NCBI GenBank assembly: GCA_002410555.1 | Contig: DHSR01000065.1 | Coordinates: forward strand, 1-64,000 | Direction of reading: 5' to 3' | DNA: 64,000 nt | DNA from: Bacteroidales bacterium UBA5281 | Lineage (GTDB): Bacteria > Bacteroidota > Bacteroidia > Bacteroidales > Lentimicrobiaceae | Part shown: one piece after another, positions 54,936 to 64,000 of the stretch | How positions within the stretch are numbered: position 1 is the stretch's first letter | How the letters are laid out: each line of letters opens with the position of its first letter | The notes under the pieces: generated by a model | The model's database searches: none | Told to the model about the DNA's origin: nothing | The model's input: the letters and a program-made list of their open reading frames with translations, nothing else | Translations under genes and position numbers: made by a program

Positions 54936-55073
54936 GATGGCAAATATGAAAATTACATTGAAGGGGACTCTCTGAAAAACTCCGTTATTCATTCAAAACC
55001 ACTACAACCCTCTTAATATTCTCAATCTGGTTTTTATATTATCTTTTTGTTTAATTATGATTTGAAAGGTTAA

Positions 55074-55121
55074 TTAAAAAAAAAACGAGAGGCCTAACTG
55101 AAATAAAAGACCTCTCATTTT
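55074..55121 (-). terminator. Terminator after the small membrane gene
   Basis: GAGAGG (55087-55092) and CCTCTC (55111-55116) form the stem, with a T-run on the minus-strand side (a run of A at 55074-55085 on the plus strand) and a shorter T-run on the plus side, so it may serve both genes. Confidence 0.7.
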
Positions 55122-55132
55122 TAAAAAACAAA

Positions 55133-55513
55133 TTACAAATCTGAAATAACTGTATTTACTTCGTTTGCAAATGCTACTACTTTTGACTTTTCAAGAATAG
55201 ATATTTCGTAGCCTACACTTTGGCCCCCATTATTAGTAATCACAAAAGTTGCCGTATAACAGTTAAGGATATTAACTGCGCCCAGGATCAAAAGAATTAT
55301 ACCAAATGATGAAATGAGAGAAAAACCAGCAATAATTAAAATTATACCAACTAGCAGTCTCATAATTGAAAACTTTGTTGAACTTGTTACAGAAGCGACT
55401 GTTTTCAAAGGTTGAGCAATTTGTGCGTTCCCCAATGGAATTAAACCTAAAAGTGTATTAGGTGTTTCCCCTGTTACTCTTTTATTGGTAAGAACATAGA
55501 CTATGAATGATTG
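55133..55513 (-). pseudogene. Small membrane protein gene missing its 5' end (PH-like/DUF6232-type fragment)
   Basis: A 100-residue frame from a TTG at 55435 is clearly too short. The frame stays open to 55513 and adds VYVLTNKRVTGETPNTLLGLIPF, the typical VLTNKRV opening of small bacterial PH-like membrane proteins, before reaching TGA at 55514-55516. A two-helix hydrophobic hairpin (MRLLVGIILIIAGFSL...) and a C-terminal YTATFVITNN...AFANEVNTVISDL segment follow. No good start codon exists upstream in frame. An ATG at 55519 (minus strand) begins in another frame, which suggests a frameshift or a truncated gene. Confidence 0.55.
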
Positions 55514-55691
55514 TCATTTACATAAGACTGCTTTACATTTCGCAATACAAACGGTACATTTTATTTTCAGTAAGCATCATCTATAAGTCCGGTCCAAAAA
55601 GGTAGAAATAAAAAAATACTACAAAAGCTTTAAGTAATCAGGTTGCACAAGACTTTGTATATCAATGAATAATTCATAGTGAGTCTTTGAG

Positions 55692-55717
55692 CCTGCCTGC
55701 ATACGCACGCGGGCAGG
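55692..55717. repeat. Hairpin inside a dispersed-repeat-like sequence
   Basis: CCTGCC and GGCAGG flank a 14-bp centre. The surrounding TCTTTGAGCC and GTTGAGCCTTAGTGGC are near-repeats of each other, of the kind scattered through Bacteroidota intergenic DNA. It lies after the GH27 gene's stop (reading minus) and may serve as its terminator. Confidence 0.4.
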
Positions 55718-55763
55718 TCGTTGAGCCTTAGTGGCAAAAAAAGAGTTTTTATACTGAGCTCAT

Positions 55764-57032
55764 CTATTCTTTATCCTTATATTGAAATACATTGTAGGGC
55801 AATGATTTCCCTTTTATTTTCAGAACAACAATCCCACGAGCTGCAACATCTAATGTCAGTTCTCCTTGTGTTGATTTTGGATAGGTTTCTTTTGTCCATA
55901 AATCCTTGACAATATATTCTTGAGGCGCATCCAATCCAATCGACTTTAAGCTGAAAGTAATCGTTTCATTATTTTCAGACCTGTTCAATAACGCCACAGC
56001 TATTTCACCACTCATGGTTGAAATCAATGGTTTCGCCCATATTTCAGTAGCTCCATAATCAGCAATTCTTCTGGCCTGATATACAAATGAACTTTGATTC
56101 AAGGCAATAATTTCTCTGTTTGTGATAATCTCAAAGGTTTCTTTGCTCATGCTTGTTAAATCGTTGCCCAGTAAAATCGGCGAGTGCATCATACACCACA
56201 TGGAAAAGTGAGCTTTGTCTTCTTCATAGCTCATCCCCCGGCCTACCTGAAGCATATCCATATCGTTATAATGCCCCCGGGAAGCATACATCCATAATTC
56301 AGCATTCAAATCAATTATTTCCAGTATTGATTCAAAATCATTACTAATATCACCTGATATTCTCCACGAATCTGCAATCTGAGTTACCCAGGCACCCGGA
56401 AATTTCCATCTGCATACATTATATATTGCGCCCGGTTTAAAATTTTTAATTTGTTTACCAATACTGGTGTAACTTGTTTGCTCGTCTAATCCCAGCCATT
56501 CGCCACCGCACCAGTCTACTTTGATAAAATCAAAATCCCATTTTTTTAAAAATAATTCCAAATCCCGTTCTTCATTTCCATAGAGTCCCATGCCAACACC
56601 CAAGGTGTCGTTGTACCAGTATGAAGCACAAGTATTTAGTCCTGCATCAGAATAGATCCCTGCTTTTAGTCCCTTTGAGTGAATGTAATCGGCAAGTAAT
56701 TTCATCCCGTTTGGAAATCGTTCACTATGCGCTTTTAAATTACCCTGAGCATCCCGTCCTCCAAAAAAACCATCATCAATATTTATAAATGAATATCCGG
56801 CTTCTTTAAGCCCTGTTACGATCATAGCATCTGCCTGAGCCTTAATGATATCCTCAGTAATGGCAGTTCCGTAATTATTCCAGCTTGCCCAACCCATTAC
56901 CGGTGCTTTTGAATTACTTTCTATGCTCTTTTTTTCATCCCAATGCTGAGTATAGTTAACTTCCTGACTGTTCGTTTCCAGGTTGAAGAACATCAGCAAC
57001 ATAATCAGACTAGCCTCAATTGTTCTATCCAT
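55764..57032 (-). CDS. Alpha-galactosidase / alpha-N-acetylgalactosaminidase (GH27)
   Basis: This 422-aa protein has a weak signal peptide (~1-22). GH27 motifs: APVMGWASWNNYG, YSFINIDDGFFGGRD, KGLKAGIYSDAGLNTCASYW, the nucleophile Asp173 in FIKVDWCGG, and the acid/base Asp228 in WRISGDI. A C-terminal beta-domain ends in GIVVLKIKGKS. It removes alpha-linked galactose or GalNAc by a retaining mechanism. It is second in a minus-strand pair after the GH29 fucosidase, so both act on fucosylated/galactosylated glycans. Confidence 0.93.
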   Translation of the reverse strand: MDRTIEASLIMLLMFFNLETNSQEVNYTQHWDEKKSIESNSKAPVMGWASWNNYGTAITEDIIKAQADAMIVTGLKEAGYSFINIDDGFFGGRDAQGNLKAHSERFPNGMKLLADYIHSKGLKAGIYSDAGLNTCASYWYNDTLGVGMGLYGNEERDLELFLKKWDFDFIKVDWCGGEWLGLDEQTSYTSIGKQIKNFKPGAIYNVCRWKFPGAWVTQIADSWRISGDISNDFESILEIIDLNAELWMYASRGHYNDMDMLQVGRGMSYEEDKAHFSMWCMMHSPILLGNDLTSMSKETFEIITNREIIALNQSSFVYQARRIADYGATEIWAKPLISTMSGEIAVALLNRSENNETITFSLKSIGLDAPQEYIVKDLWTKETYPKSTQGELTLDVAARGIVVLKIKGKSLPYNVFQYKDKE

Positions 57033-57156
57033 TACAGTTGGATTATTAAATTTAGTTGCTTTTTATTTCAACCGCTTGCAGGTTTTAAACGACCATTTGG
57101 CAATTTATGAGGTACGCTTCAACCCGCTTTAAGTTCATTTCTTAGCTCATACAGCA

Positions 57157-58887
57157 CTATTTAATCCTGATTTCCAGCTCTTCCAGTGAGAATCCTTTAT
57201 GCGGATTGCGCTGATCTCCCAGAGAAAGTTCAATTTCATTAATTTTATCCGGAAATAAACTCACATCTTTAAATGCTTGATTAAACGACTCATTTTTTAA
57301 CTCTTCTTTAACATCAGGTGTTGAAATTGAATATGCTGTATTGTTAACTCTTAGCTTTAAAAGGCCGGTGTTTCTATCCAAATGAGCAAGATAAGCATCA
57401 TACATTTCCCTTTCATTATCAGATATATACCATTTAATTTTTACCACAGTAGCTTTGGTGGAGTAATAATCCTGACCACTAAAACTATGTAATTTCACAG
57501 CATTATCCCAGGTTAAAATAAATGCTCCTTCCTCGTTTGGATGGATTATCTTTTCAGGAGTGCAAACCAATTCATCTTCAAACACCAAAGCAACAACCGT
57601 AGCATATTGGTCTCTGTTTTTCAGGTTTGTTAAGTCAATTTCCATCTCCTTTTGTTGAATTGTGTACTTCAGAGAAAGGTTTGAATCTGCAAGAGGATAT
57701 GCTCTTTTGAATTCTGCATTTATCCCCCCAACAACAAGTTTGTTATTTTCTGGAAAATTGATGACATGCAGATACAGTTTTCCTTTCTTTTTCGTTATTG
57801 AGCCCCAATCGGGGAGCTCTGCCGGAATAGTTGTGGTTCCATATATGGCTTCGCCGTTCACTTTCAGCCATTCCCCTATGCCCTGCAGCACCTGCCGTTC
57901 GAAAGGAACAATACTACCATCAGCTTTTGGCCCGATATTCAGCAAATAATTTCCTCCCGAACTTACAACACTTATCAAATCGTGTATTTTCTCCTTAATT
58001 TTCGATTCTGTATCCGGCCTTTCCTGCCAGGAACGGTAGCTCCAGGTTTCGGGAAACATTGAAGCCGGCGTTTGCCAGGGTACGCCCATTTTAAAATCGG
58101 GTTTACGGTTGTCACCCATCACAACGAAATCTCCCTGATCATTCCAAATCCTGCCGCTAATCAGACAGTTTGGTTGCAATAGTTTCACCAGGGTAGCTAT
58201 TTCTTTGCTTTGATCATAGGTTGGAGCGCCCATGTCAAACCAGATTTCAGAAATTTCACCATAGTTTGTCAATAATTCCTCCACCTGATTTAAATTGTAT
58301 TGATGATGCAGGGCAGGGATTGAATCTGAATTACGCACAGAAACAAAAGGTGTTGCTCCCTCGTAGTCCCAGTCAATCAGGGAAAAGTATACACCGAATT
58401 TAAGATCATGGCGGCTGCATGCAGCCGCCAGATCCTCGAGAATATCCTTTTTATAAGGAGTGGCATCAACCACATCAAATGTAGTGAATTTGGAGTCGAA
58501 CAGGCAAAAACCATCATGGTGTTTGGCTGTGATGACAATGGATTTCATTCCCGCCTCTCTGGCCAATAAGGCAACTGAATCGGCATCCCAGTAGGCTGGA
58601 TTAAAGTGAGTAGCCAGTTTCCTGTATTCGGTGGTTGAGATTTTGGCGTGTCCCTTTATTTGCTCACTGTATCCGTTTATTTGTTGCTCATTCCATACGC
58701 CTGCCGGTATGGAGTAGAGACCCCAGTGGATAAACATGGAAAATTTCTGATTCTCCCATTGGCTCATTGCTTCCGCAAAGTTAATATGCTCAGCTTGTAT
58801 AGGTTTTGAGCTACTCCTGGTGCAATATACCAATGACATTAAAACACCTATGGTTAAAAGAAATTTTGAAGGCAGTTGAACAAGCAT
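57157..58887 (-). CDS. Alpha-L-fucosidase lipoprotein (GH29)
   Basis: This 576-aa protein has a signal peptide and the lipobox SLVYC. GH29 motifs: KFSMFIHWGLYSIPAGVW, SIVITAKHHDGFCLFDSKFT, FGVYFSLIDW, the nucleophile Asp218 in EIWFDMG, and NYLLNIGPKADGSI. The C-terminal ~200 residues are a beta-sandwich. It removes alpha-fucose. The lipobox places it on the periplasmic or outer face of the envelope. The GH27 gene follows 124 bp downstream. Confidence 0.93.
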   Translation of the reverse strand: MLVQLPSKFLLTIGVLMSLVYCTRSSSKPIQAEHINFAEAMSQWENQKFSMFIHWGLYSIPAGVWNEQQINGYSEQIKGHAKISTTEYRKLATHFNPAYWDADSVALLAREAGMKSIVITAKHHDGFCLFDSKFTTFDVVDATPYKKDILEDLAAACSRHDLKFGVYFSLIDWDYEGATPFVSVRNSDSIPALHHQYNLNQVEELLTNYGEISEIWFDMGAPTYDQSKEIATLVKLLQPNCLISGRIWNDQGDFVVMGDNRKPDFKMGVPWQTPASMFPETWSYRSWQERPDTESKIKEKIHDLISVVSSGGNYLLNIGPKADGSIVPFERQVLQGIGEWLKVNGEAIYGTTTIPAELPDWGSITKKKGKLYLHVINFPENNKLVVGGINAEFKRAYPLADSNLSLKYTIQQKEMEIDLTNLKNRDQYATVVALVFEDELVCTPEKIIHPNEEGAFILTWDNAVKLHSFSGQDYYSTKATVVKIKWYISDNEREMYDAYLAHLDRNTGLLKLRVNNTAYSISTPDVKEELKNESFNQAFKDVSLFPDKINEIELSLGDQRNPHKGFSLEELEIRIK

Positions 58888-58930
58888 AATGTGGAAATTA
58901 AAATTCTATAAATAACAGAGATCGTGGAAT

Positions 58931-59536
58931 TCAAAGTGCAATAGGCGGTTTTAATACGGAATTTTTCATATCAAATGCCAATCCGATATAGTTCTTATTA
59001 TTGAATTCAAATTCATCTATTATTTTCCAGTTCAGTTTTTTAGTGTGAGCTGCCATAGAGATTGCATTGACTTTGTTTATAAAGGTCACAGAGATTGGAT
59101 ATTTTTTCACAAATTCTAACCTCATTTCTTCAAAAAGCAGGTTTAACAGTCCGCTTCCCCGATATTTTTTATCTATACAAATGGGCCCGTACTGGAAACT
59201 ATTTTCTGTGGTAATTTCACTTTCATTAAATGATAACACCGGGAAACGGGACACCATAAAGTTAAATATTTCCCATTGCTCAAAATACTTCCAGCTTCCG
59301 GCAAAAGCATAAGCCACAATGCCATCGTGCTCATTTTCGGCAACAAATATTCCGTTTTCCCTGATTATTTCTTCTATTTGAGCCTTCGTAAATGGCGTAG
59401 TCACAAACCCACTTTTCCGCTCAGCTTCAGTCAGTTTGCTAAATAAATACTTATCCTGAAGTGTTAAAACTCCCTCTATATCGTCATTGTTTCCAATTCT
59501 GGTTTGTATCATCATCGCTTTAGTGAATTCATACAT
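58931..59536 (-). CDS. GNAT family N-acetyltransferase
   Basis: This 201-aa protein (or 193 aa from MIQTRIGN) has a GNAT core with FQYGPICIDKKYRGSGLLNLLFEEM, where KKYRGSGL is the acetyl-CoA motif, and SVTFINKVNAISMAAHTKKLNWKIIDEF at the C-terminal part. The substrate is unknown. It is upstream of the GH29-GH27 pair by 43 bp and on the same strand, so it is probably co-transcribed. Confidence 0.85.
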   Translation of the reverse strand: MYEFTKAMMIQTRIGNNDDIEGVLTLQDKYLFSKLTEAERKSGFVTTPFTKAQIEEIIRENGIFVAENEHDGIVAYAFAGSWKYFEQWEIFNFMVSRFPVLSFNESEITTENSFQYGPICIDKKYRGSGLLNLLFEEMRLEFVKKYPISVTFINKVNAISMAAHTKKLNWKIIDEFEFNNKNYIGLAFDMKNSVLKPPIAL

Positions 59537-59926
59537 GTTACGGCGCGCGATTCAGGCTTTCGGGTTGCATTGAAAGTTGAGCTATCCGTCAGGAATAATA
59601 ATCGATAAAAGTACAAACTTTCTTATGATTGTCACATTTCCCGGCAATGGTTAATTAAAATTTCCGCTAAAGTGTCGGATATCTTTCATAGTTGAACCGG
59701 GAAATATACTTAAGCCGTAAAAAGTGCGAAACTATCTGTTCAGGACTGACAACCGGCAGAAATTATTTATTGAAATAGCAGGGAGGGTCAATTTGCAGTG
59801 AACAATTAATTTTAGACACACTGCAAGAGACAATTCACAGGAGATTGATCCGATCGGGTACATTTCGATTGTCATTTTAACGAATAGTCGTAAATTGGCC
59901 AACAATTCAACCAAAGACAGCGCGGG
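59537..59926. other. Divergent intergenic region, GNAT / GH20
   Basis: About 390 bp that must hold promoters for both divergent units. No gene, exact TAnnTTTG promoter or strong hairpin was found. A minus-strand frame here has no family features. Confidence 0.5.
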
Positions 59927-62260
59927 ATGAAACTTCATTATTTAAGCATCAAATTGAGCCTGCTGATTTTATTGCCCACCATTCTGGCAGTTGCTCAGCC
60001 CAACACCCATTCCATCATCCCCGAACCGGTGAGTATTGAGATGGAATCGGGTACCTTCACCATCACTCCCAAAACAAGTATTCTGTTTGCTTCACCTTCT
60101 AATGAACTTTCAAAACTTGCCGACCTACTGGCTGAACGTCTTAGGTCAGCAACGCCCCCAGGGAGTGTAAATCATCACCTGCCCAAAAGAAATTACATCC
60201 TGCTAAAGCTTACTCCAGAAGCTCATGGCCATCCTGAAGGATATGAAATGGTGGTAGATAAGGAATCAATTACCATATCTGCGGTGAATGGAAAAGGTAT
60301 TTTTTATGGCATCCAAACCTTATTTCAGCTTTTGCCTGCTGAATTTGAGAAATCAGAACCGGGCAAAACACATATAAACCGGAAAGTACCCATTTGCTCT
60401 GTCAAAGATTACCCGCGGTTTCCCTACCGTGGCATGCATCTCGATGTCAGCCGGCATTTTTTCCCGGTTGAATTCATCAAAAAATACATTGATCTTATGT
60501 CAGTGTACAAATACAATAATTTCCACTGGCACCTTACCGATGATCAGGGATGGCGGCTAGAGATTAAAAAATACCCACTGCTGACTGAGATAGGTTCCAT
60601 GCGCACCTCTTCGCCCATTGGCCGCAGCGAAACCGGTGATCACATTCCTTATGGTGGCTACTACACTCAGGATGAGGCACGCGAAATTGTAGAATATGCG
60701 CGACAGCGCTACATTAATGTTATTCCTGAAATTGAAATGCCGGGTCATAGTCTGGGTGCACTTGCTGCTTACCCTGAGCTTTCGTGTACCGGCGGCCCTT
60801 TTGAAGTTTGGACCCAATGGGGCGTTGCAGATGACATTCTGTGTGCAGGAAATGATGAGGTCTTTCACTTTCTGGAAGAGGTACTCACAGAAGTCATGAA
60901 TATTTTCCCTTCGAAGTATATTCACATAGGTGGCGATGAAGCGCCTGAAACCCGCTGGGAAAAGTGTACACGCTGCCAGAAACGCATGGCTGGCGAAGGT
61001 TTGAAGGATGCATACGAACTTCAGAGTTATTTTATACGCAGGATGGAAAAATTCCTGAATCAAAACGGCAGACAAATCATTGGTTGGGATGAAATCCTCG
61101 AAGGAGGTCTGGCTCCCGGGGCCACCGTAATGTCGTGGCGTGGAATGGAAGGTGGCATCGAAGCAGCAAAACTGGGTCATGATGTCATTATGACACCCGG
61201 AGCGCCCTGCTATCTTAATCATTATCAAGGATCAGTGGCTGAGGAGCCTTTAGCCATTGGAGGATACAATCCCATAAAAAGCGTTTACCGGTTTGAACCG
61301 GTTCCTGCCATTTTAAGCCCTCAGGAAAGCAAACATATTTTAGGCGCACAGGCAAACCTTTGGACGGAATATATTGCTGAGCCCGACCTGGCCGAATATA
61401 TGGTTTATCCGCGGGCTTTAGCTTTGGCAGAAGTCAACTGGACACCAAAAACAAACAGAAACTGGGACCACTTCTCAATCCGGCTGGTAAAGCACTTTGA
61501 TCTTCTTGAGGCCCGGGGCATTAATTTCAGTAAGAGTGCATTCAAAGTTTCAGTACAAACGATCTATGATACCCTCTCCAGTCAGATGAAAATAAGCTTG
61601 TCTGCTGATTTTCCCGGCTCCATAATTTGGTTTAATGAGCTAACGAATGGACAAAGTAAGGGATGGAGAAAATATACTGAACCTTTTATTCTTGAAGAAA
61701 CAGCAGAAATTCAAACTGAACTTGAGCTGGCAGGAAAAAGAACCGGCAGGATTTCAAAAAAGTCCATAACCATTCACGATGCCTATGGCAGATTACCATT
61801 ACTCAGTACCCCTTATAGTGCCCGGTATGCTGCCTCAGGTGCCCTCACTCTTATTGATGGACTACGGGCACATCCATTATCATATCATAGTGGCTGGTTG
61901 GGCTATTCCGGAGAAGATGCCCATGTGATGATTGATCTGGGCAAAATAATGATGATTAAGAATGTAAACATAGGATTTCTCTATAACCCCGTTGACTGGA
62001 TTTTCCTGCCTGAAGAAGTTAAAATTGAGCTCTCACAGGATGGCATCCACTTTATTCCGGCACCCGGCATGCATCCCGTTCTGCTAACCACCCGTCAGCC
62101 TGCTGCTCTTGATTATAATGTGGTACAAATCAATAGCATGGCAAAATACATCAAAGTGATTGCCAAAAACATTGGAGTTTGTCCTGAGGGACATTGGGCA
62201 GCCGGTGAAAAAGCATGGCTGTTCCTGGATGAAATCATGGTTAATAAACCGGAGGAATAA
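59927..62260 (+). CDS. Beta-N-acetylhexosaminidase (GH20)
   Basis: This 777-aa exported enzyme has a signal peptide (1-24, ending VAQP). The GH20b N-terminal domain (~30-155) precedes the catalytic barrel (~160-510) with FPYRGMHLDVSRHFFPVEFIKK, HWHLTDDQGWRLEI and the catalytic pair Asp337-Glu338 in HIGGDEAPETRW, used in substrate-assisted hydrolysis of GlcNAc/GalNAc. QANLWTEYI and YPRALALAEVNW are also typical. A C-terminal F5/8 type C-like carbohydrate-binding domain (~635-777) follows. With GH29 and GH27 it suggests host-glycan or peptidoglycan-type substrates. Confidence 0.95.
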   Translation: MKLHYLSIKLSLLILLPTILAVAQPNTHSIIPEPVSIEMESGTFTITPKTSILFASPSNELSKLADLLAERLRSATPPGSVNHHLPKRNYILLKLTPEAHGHPEGYEMVVDKESITISAVNGKGIFYGIQTLFQLLPAEFEKSEPGKTHINRKVPICSVKDYPRFPYRGMHLDVSRHFFPVEFIKKYIDLMSVYKYNNFHWHLTDDQGWRLEIKKYPLLTEIGSMRTSSPIGRSETGDHIPYGGYYTQDEAREIVEYARQRYINVIPEIEMPGHSLGALAAYPELSCTGGPFEVWTQWGVADDILCAGNDEVFHFLEEVLTEVMNIFPSKYIHIGGDEAPETRWEKCTRCQKRMAGEGLKDAYELQSYFIRRMEKFLNQNGRQIIGWDEILEGGLAPGATVMSWRGMEGGIEAAKLGHDVIMTPGAPCYLNHYQGSVAEEPLAIGGYNPIKSVYRFEPVPAILSPQESKHILGAQANLWTEYIAEPDLAEYMVYPRALALAEVNWTPKTNRNWDHFSIRLVKHFDLLEARGINFSKSAFKVSVQTIYDTLSSQMKISLSADFPGSIIWFNELTNGQSKGWRKYTEPFILEETAEIQTELELAGKRTGRISKKSITIHDAYGRLPLLSTPYSARYAASGALTLIDGLRAHPLSYHSGWLGYSGEDAHVMIDLGKIMMIKNVNIGFLYNPVDWIFLPEEVKIELSQDGIHFIPAPGMHPVLLTTRQPAALDYNVVQINSMAKYIKVIAKNIGVCPEGHWAAGEKAWLFLDEIMVNKPEE

Positions 62261-62264
62261 GCAC

Positions 62265-63425
62265 TCATCTTACCATGAAACGGGCAACCGCAATTTGTTG
62301 GTTTCCGGAAAGTCTTGCAATATAAACCCCTCTGGATAAACCACTTATATTTACCTGAACATAAGGATTTTGACCTATAATTTGTTCCCGCTGAAGGATA
62401 CGTCCGCGCAGATCAACAATCTGAAGGTTTGAATAACTGGCCGAGAATGGAATTTCTAAAAACAAAATGCCATCTGATACCGGATTTGGATAAACTTTAA
62501 TCTCATTGATTGTCGCCTGCTTAATTCCAATCGTTTCGTCCAGGGCAAAATTCTTCACAAAGTTCCAGATTTCGGCACTCGCATTAATATCGCGGTTGGT
62601 TATGCCAATTCCGGTTACCCCAATCGAACCCGGCCAGGTATGGCCGCCATTGATCACCTTGAGCAATTCCACGGCAACACCCTCGTTACAAGGCGACCAG
62701 GTTTGGCGCTGCACGGTGGAGCCTTCAGCCACCACATCGGGAAGATTTTCTATGACCGGAGTGCCCGGACAATTATTAAAACTGTTCCAAAAATCCAGCA
62801 CCTGCTCTACCGAAGTATTGCCAAACCCACCATTGTAACTTACAACAAAATCATTTGTTCCATGAATGTGCAGTACCGGCATTGGCCGCGAAGGAATGCA
62901 TGCTGCAAGAGAAGCGACCGTCATGGTACCTGAAACCGGTGCGATGGCTGCAATACGGTTGCCTGCCTCGCACGCCAGACGATAACTCATAAATCCCCCA
63001 TTTGAGAATCCCGTAGAATAAACCCGGTTGAGGTCAATGTTGTATTGTGCATGCAGGGTATCTATCAATGCAGAAAGAAATCCCACATCATCGGCAGTAG
63101 ATCCTCCTGAAAAGCCAACATTCCAGGCATTGGCAATCCCATCGGGATAAACCACGATAAAATTTCCTGTATCTGCAACCGCATTAAAACCACTAAATTC
63201 CATGATGCCTGCGCCTGTCTGGGTCAAGCCATGCAACGACAACAGCAAAGGAAAAGCTTGTGCCTGTGTATAACCCTGGGGTAAGTAAACAATATAGGTT
63301 CGGTCGACTCCGTCAAAATTAAAACTTGCATTAATTTGCGAAAATACCGGGGTAGTGGCAATCAAAAACAACATCATCAGCCACAATTTCCGATAAAAAG
63401 CATTGAAAGTAAAATATATTCCCAT
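62265..63425 (-). CDS. Secreted CE1/PHB-depolymerase-like esterase with T9SS sorting domain
   Basis: The start is taken at MGIYFTFNAFYRKLWLMMLF (63425; 386 aa), giving a signal peptide ending VFSQ; the longer frame to 63476 is not needed. The alpha/beta hydrolase core has Ser141 in GFSNGGFMSYRL, HIHGTNDFVVSY with the probable acid, and His in INGGHTWPG. The enzyme type (feruloyl, acetylxylan or polyester esterase) cannot be told. The last ~75 residues (IKVYPNPVSDGILFLEI ... IARLSGNQQIAVARFMV) are a type A T9SS sorting domain. Confidence 0.9.
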   Translation of the reverse strand: MGIYFTFNAFYRKLWLMMLFLIATTPVFSQINASFNFDGVDRTYIVYLPQGYTQAQAFPLLLSLHGLTQTGAGIMEFSGFNAVADTGNFIVVYPDGIANAWNVGFSGGSTADDVGFLSALIDTLHAQYNIDLNRVYSTGFSNGGFMSYRLACEAGNRIAAIAPVSGTMTVASLAACIPSRPMPVLHIHGTNDFVVSYNGGFGNTSVEQVLDFWNSFNNCPGTPVIENLPDVVAEGSTVQRQTWSPCNEGVAVELLKVINGGHTWPGSIGVTGIGITNRDINASAEIWNFVKNFALDETIGIKQATINEIKVYPNPVSDGILFLEIPFSASYSNLQIVDLRGRILQREQIIGQNPYVQVNISGLSRGVYIARLSGNQQIAVARFMVR

Positions 63426-63734
63426 GTAAAATAGATTAAATGAATTTGGTCTTATTTGAACAAATTTAAAGGCCAAAAGTTAAATATGTTAATGACTTTA
63501 ATATAGGTTTTCCATATTGTCCGATGAAAATCTGACAAAGCATGAGTTTGTCAATTCAATTTCTACACCATATAACATTCTGACTTACAGGAAATTGATT
63601 TCAGGTTTAATATTTATGCAGGAAGGCAACGGGTTGTAATCATGCTTTGTCCCGTATCTTATGTACAGACAATCAGACAATTTGATTGAAGCAAAGAACT
63701 TCAAGAATTTCACCGGACTACAATATTATCATTT

Positions 63735-64000
63735 ATGAATCGGGCAAAAACAGGATTAATCGTTCTTTTGGTCTTTTTCAGCATACTGTCATATAAGGGC
63801 GTTTCTCAGCTCGAACCAGGGTTCAGTAAGATTGAATATCGGGAAATGCTAAAGATGGCAGCCAGTGTTGCGGACACTCCATGGGTAATTCAACGTTTTA
63901 TCCCTGAGCATTTTAAACTGGCATACCGGTCGCCCGTATCAGGGCTGGAAAACCGTTGGGATTTGTGGATACATAAAAGCCAGGCGATTGCTGCCATCAG
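63735..64000 (+). CDS. Lipase-family protein, 5' part only
   Basis: Eighty-eight residues are visible before the window ends. A signal peptide (residues ~1-27, ending SYKGVSQ) is followed by LEPGFSKIEYREMLKMAASV and YRSPVSGLENRWDLWIHK, the opening of Bacteroidota class-3-lipase-like proteins. The catalytic region is outside the window. It is divergent from the esterase gene, with a 309-bp gap (63426-63734) where nothing else is recognised. Confidence 0.6.
   Translation, partial: MNRAKTGLIVLLVFFSILSYKGVSQLEPGFSKIEYREMLKMAASVADTPWVIQRFIPEHFKLAYRSPVSGLENRWDLWIHKSQAIAAI

Noticed and set aside
59732..59938. Minus-strand 68-codon frame in the divergent gap
   Set aside because: Covers the GH20 start region and lacks any motif.

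Overview
The window is chromosomal DNA of a Bacteroidota bacterium, most likely an anaerobic or microaerophilic member of the Bacteroidales/Marinilabiliales side of the phylum. The evidence is a type IX secretion (T9SS) C-terminal sorting domain on two proteins, DUF1573, DUF3276, DUF5683 and DUF4249 proteins, a TonB receptor with a carboxypeptidase-regulatory-like N-terminus, a NusB with a long N-terminal extension, promoters of the Bacteroidota type (TTG - 19 to 21 bp - TAnnTTTG), and a HydE radical SAM maturase, which implies an [FeFe]-hydrogenase elsewhere in the genome. No rRNA, tRNA, CRISPR, prophage or transposase gene was recognised.

Layout. 1-239: nested tandem repeats. 240-3618 (minus): nusB, a GNAT acetyltransferase, a DUF1573 lipoprotein, yajC and a YbbR-like protein. 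3922-14122 (plus): a DUF3276 (PUR-like) protein, parA, parB, a DUF5683 protein, dapB, lepB, a cyclophilin, a DUF4412-like exported protein, ftsK, a LolA-like protein and a small membrane protein. These are mostly housekeeping genes for chromosome segregation, lysine/peptidoglycan precursor synthesis and protein export. 14123-14636: striking heptanucleotide repeat arrays. 14637-15893 (minus): a membrane-anchored AraC-type regulator. 15894-16955: an AT-rich gap.

16956-36829 (plus) is the accessory core: six consecutive genes for exported proteins. Four of them (1781, 970, 1239 and 1103 aa) have unrelated N-terminal parts (adhesin/Fn3, subtilisin protease, PKD/CUB/GEVED, chitobiase-C/DUF5689-like) but end in the same ~190-residue module, which finishes in two dockerin-like calcium loops. 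Between them lie a 1237-aa protein with seven 46-residue repeats and a T9SS sorting domain, whose N-terminal domain may be cohesin-like, and a 77-aa glycine-rich protein with a sorting-signal-like C-terminus. The working hypothesis is a T9SS-linked cell-surface assembly built on a dockerin-like tail.

37213-44674: a Nudix-type (NrtR-like) regulator with a perfect palindrome at its own start site, a conserved unknown protein, acylphosphatase, a Nudix hydrolase, MnmD, a lipoprotein, a PolB-like exonuclease, an FKBP isomerase and DnaB. 45063-49610: an exported amidotransferase-like protein, a TonB receptor and a DUF4249 lipoprotein. 49613-52148 (minus): folA, thyA, hydE. 52374-54935: a membrane-fused spermidine-synthase-like protein. 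55133-55513 (minus): a small membrane gene that seems to have lost its 5' end. 55764-62260: glycan-degrading enzymes GH27, GH29 and GH20 with a GNAT. 62265-63425 (minus): a CE1-type esterase with a T9SS tail. 63735-64000: the start of a lipase-family gene cut by the window end.
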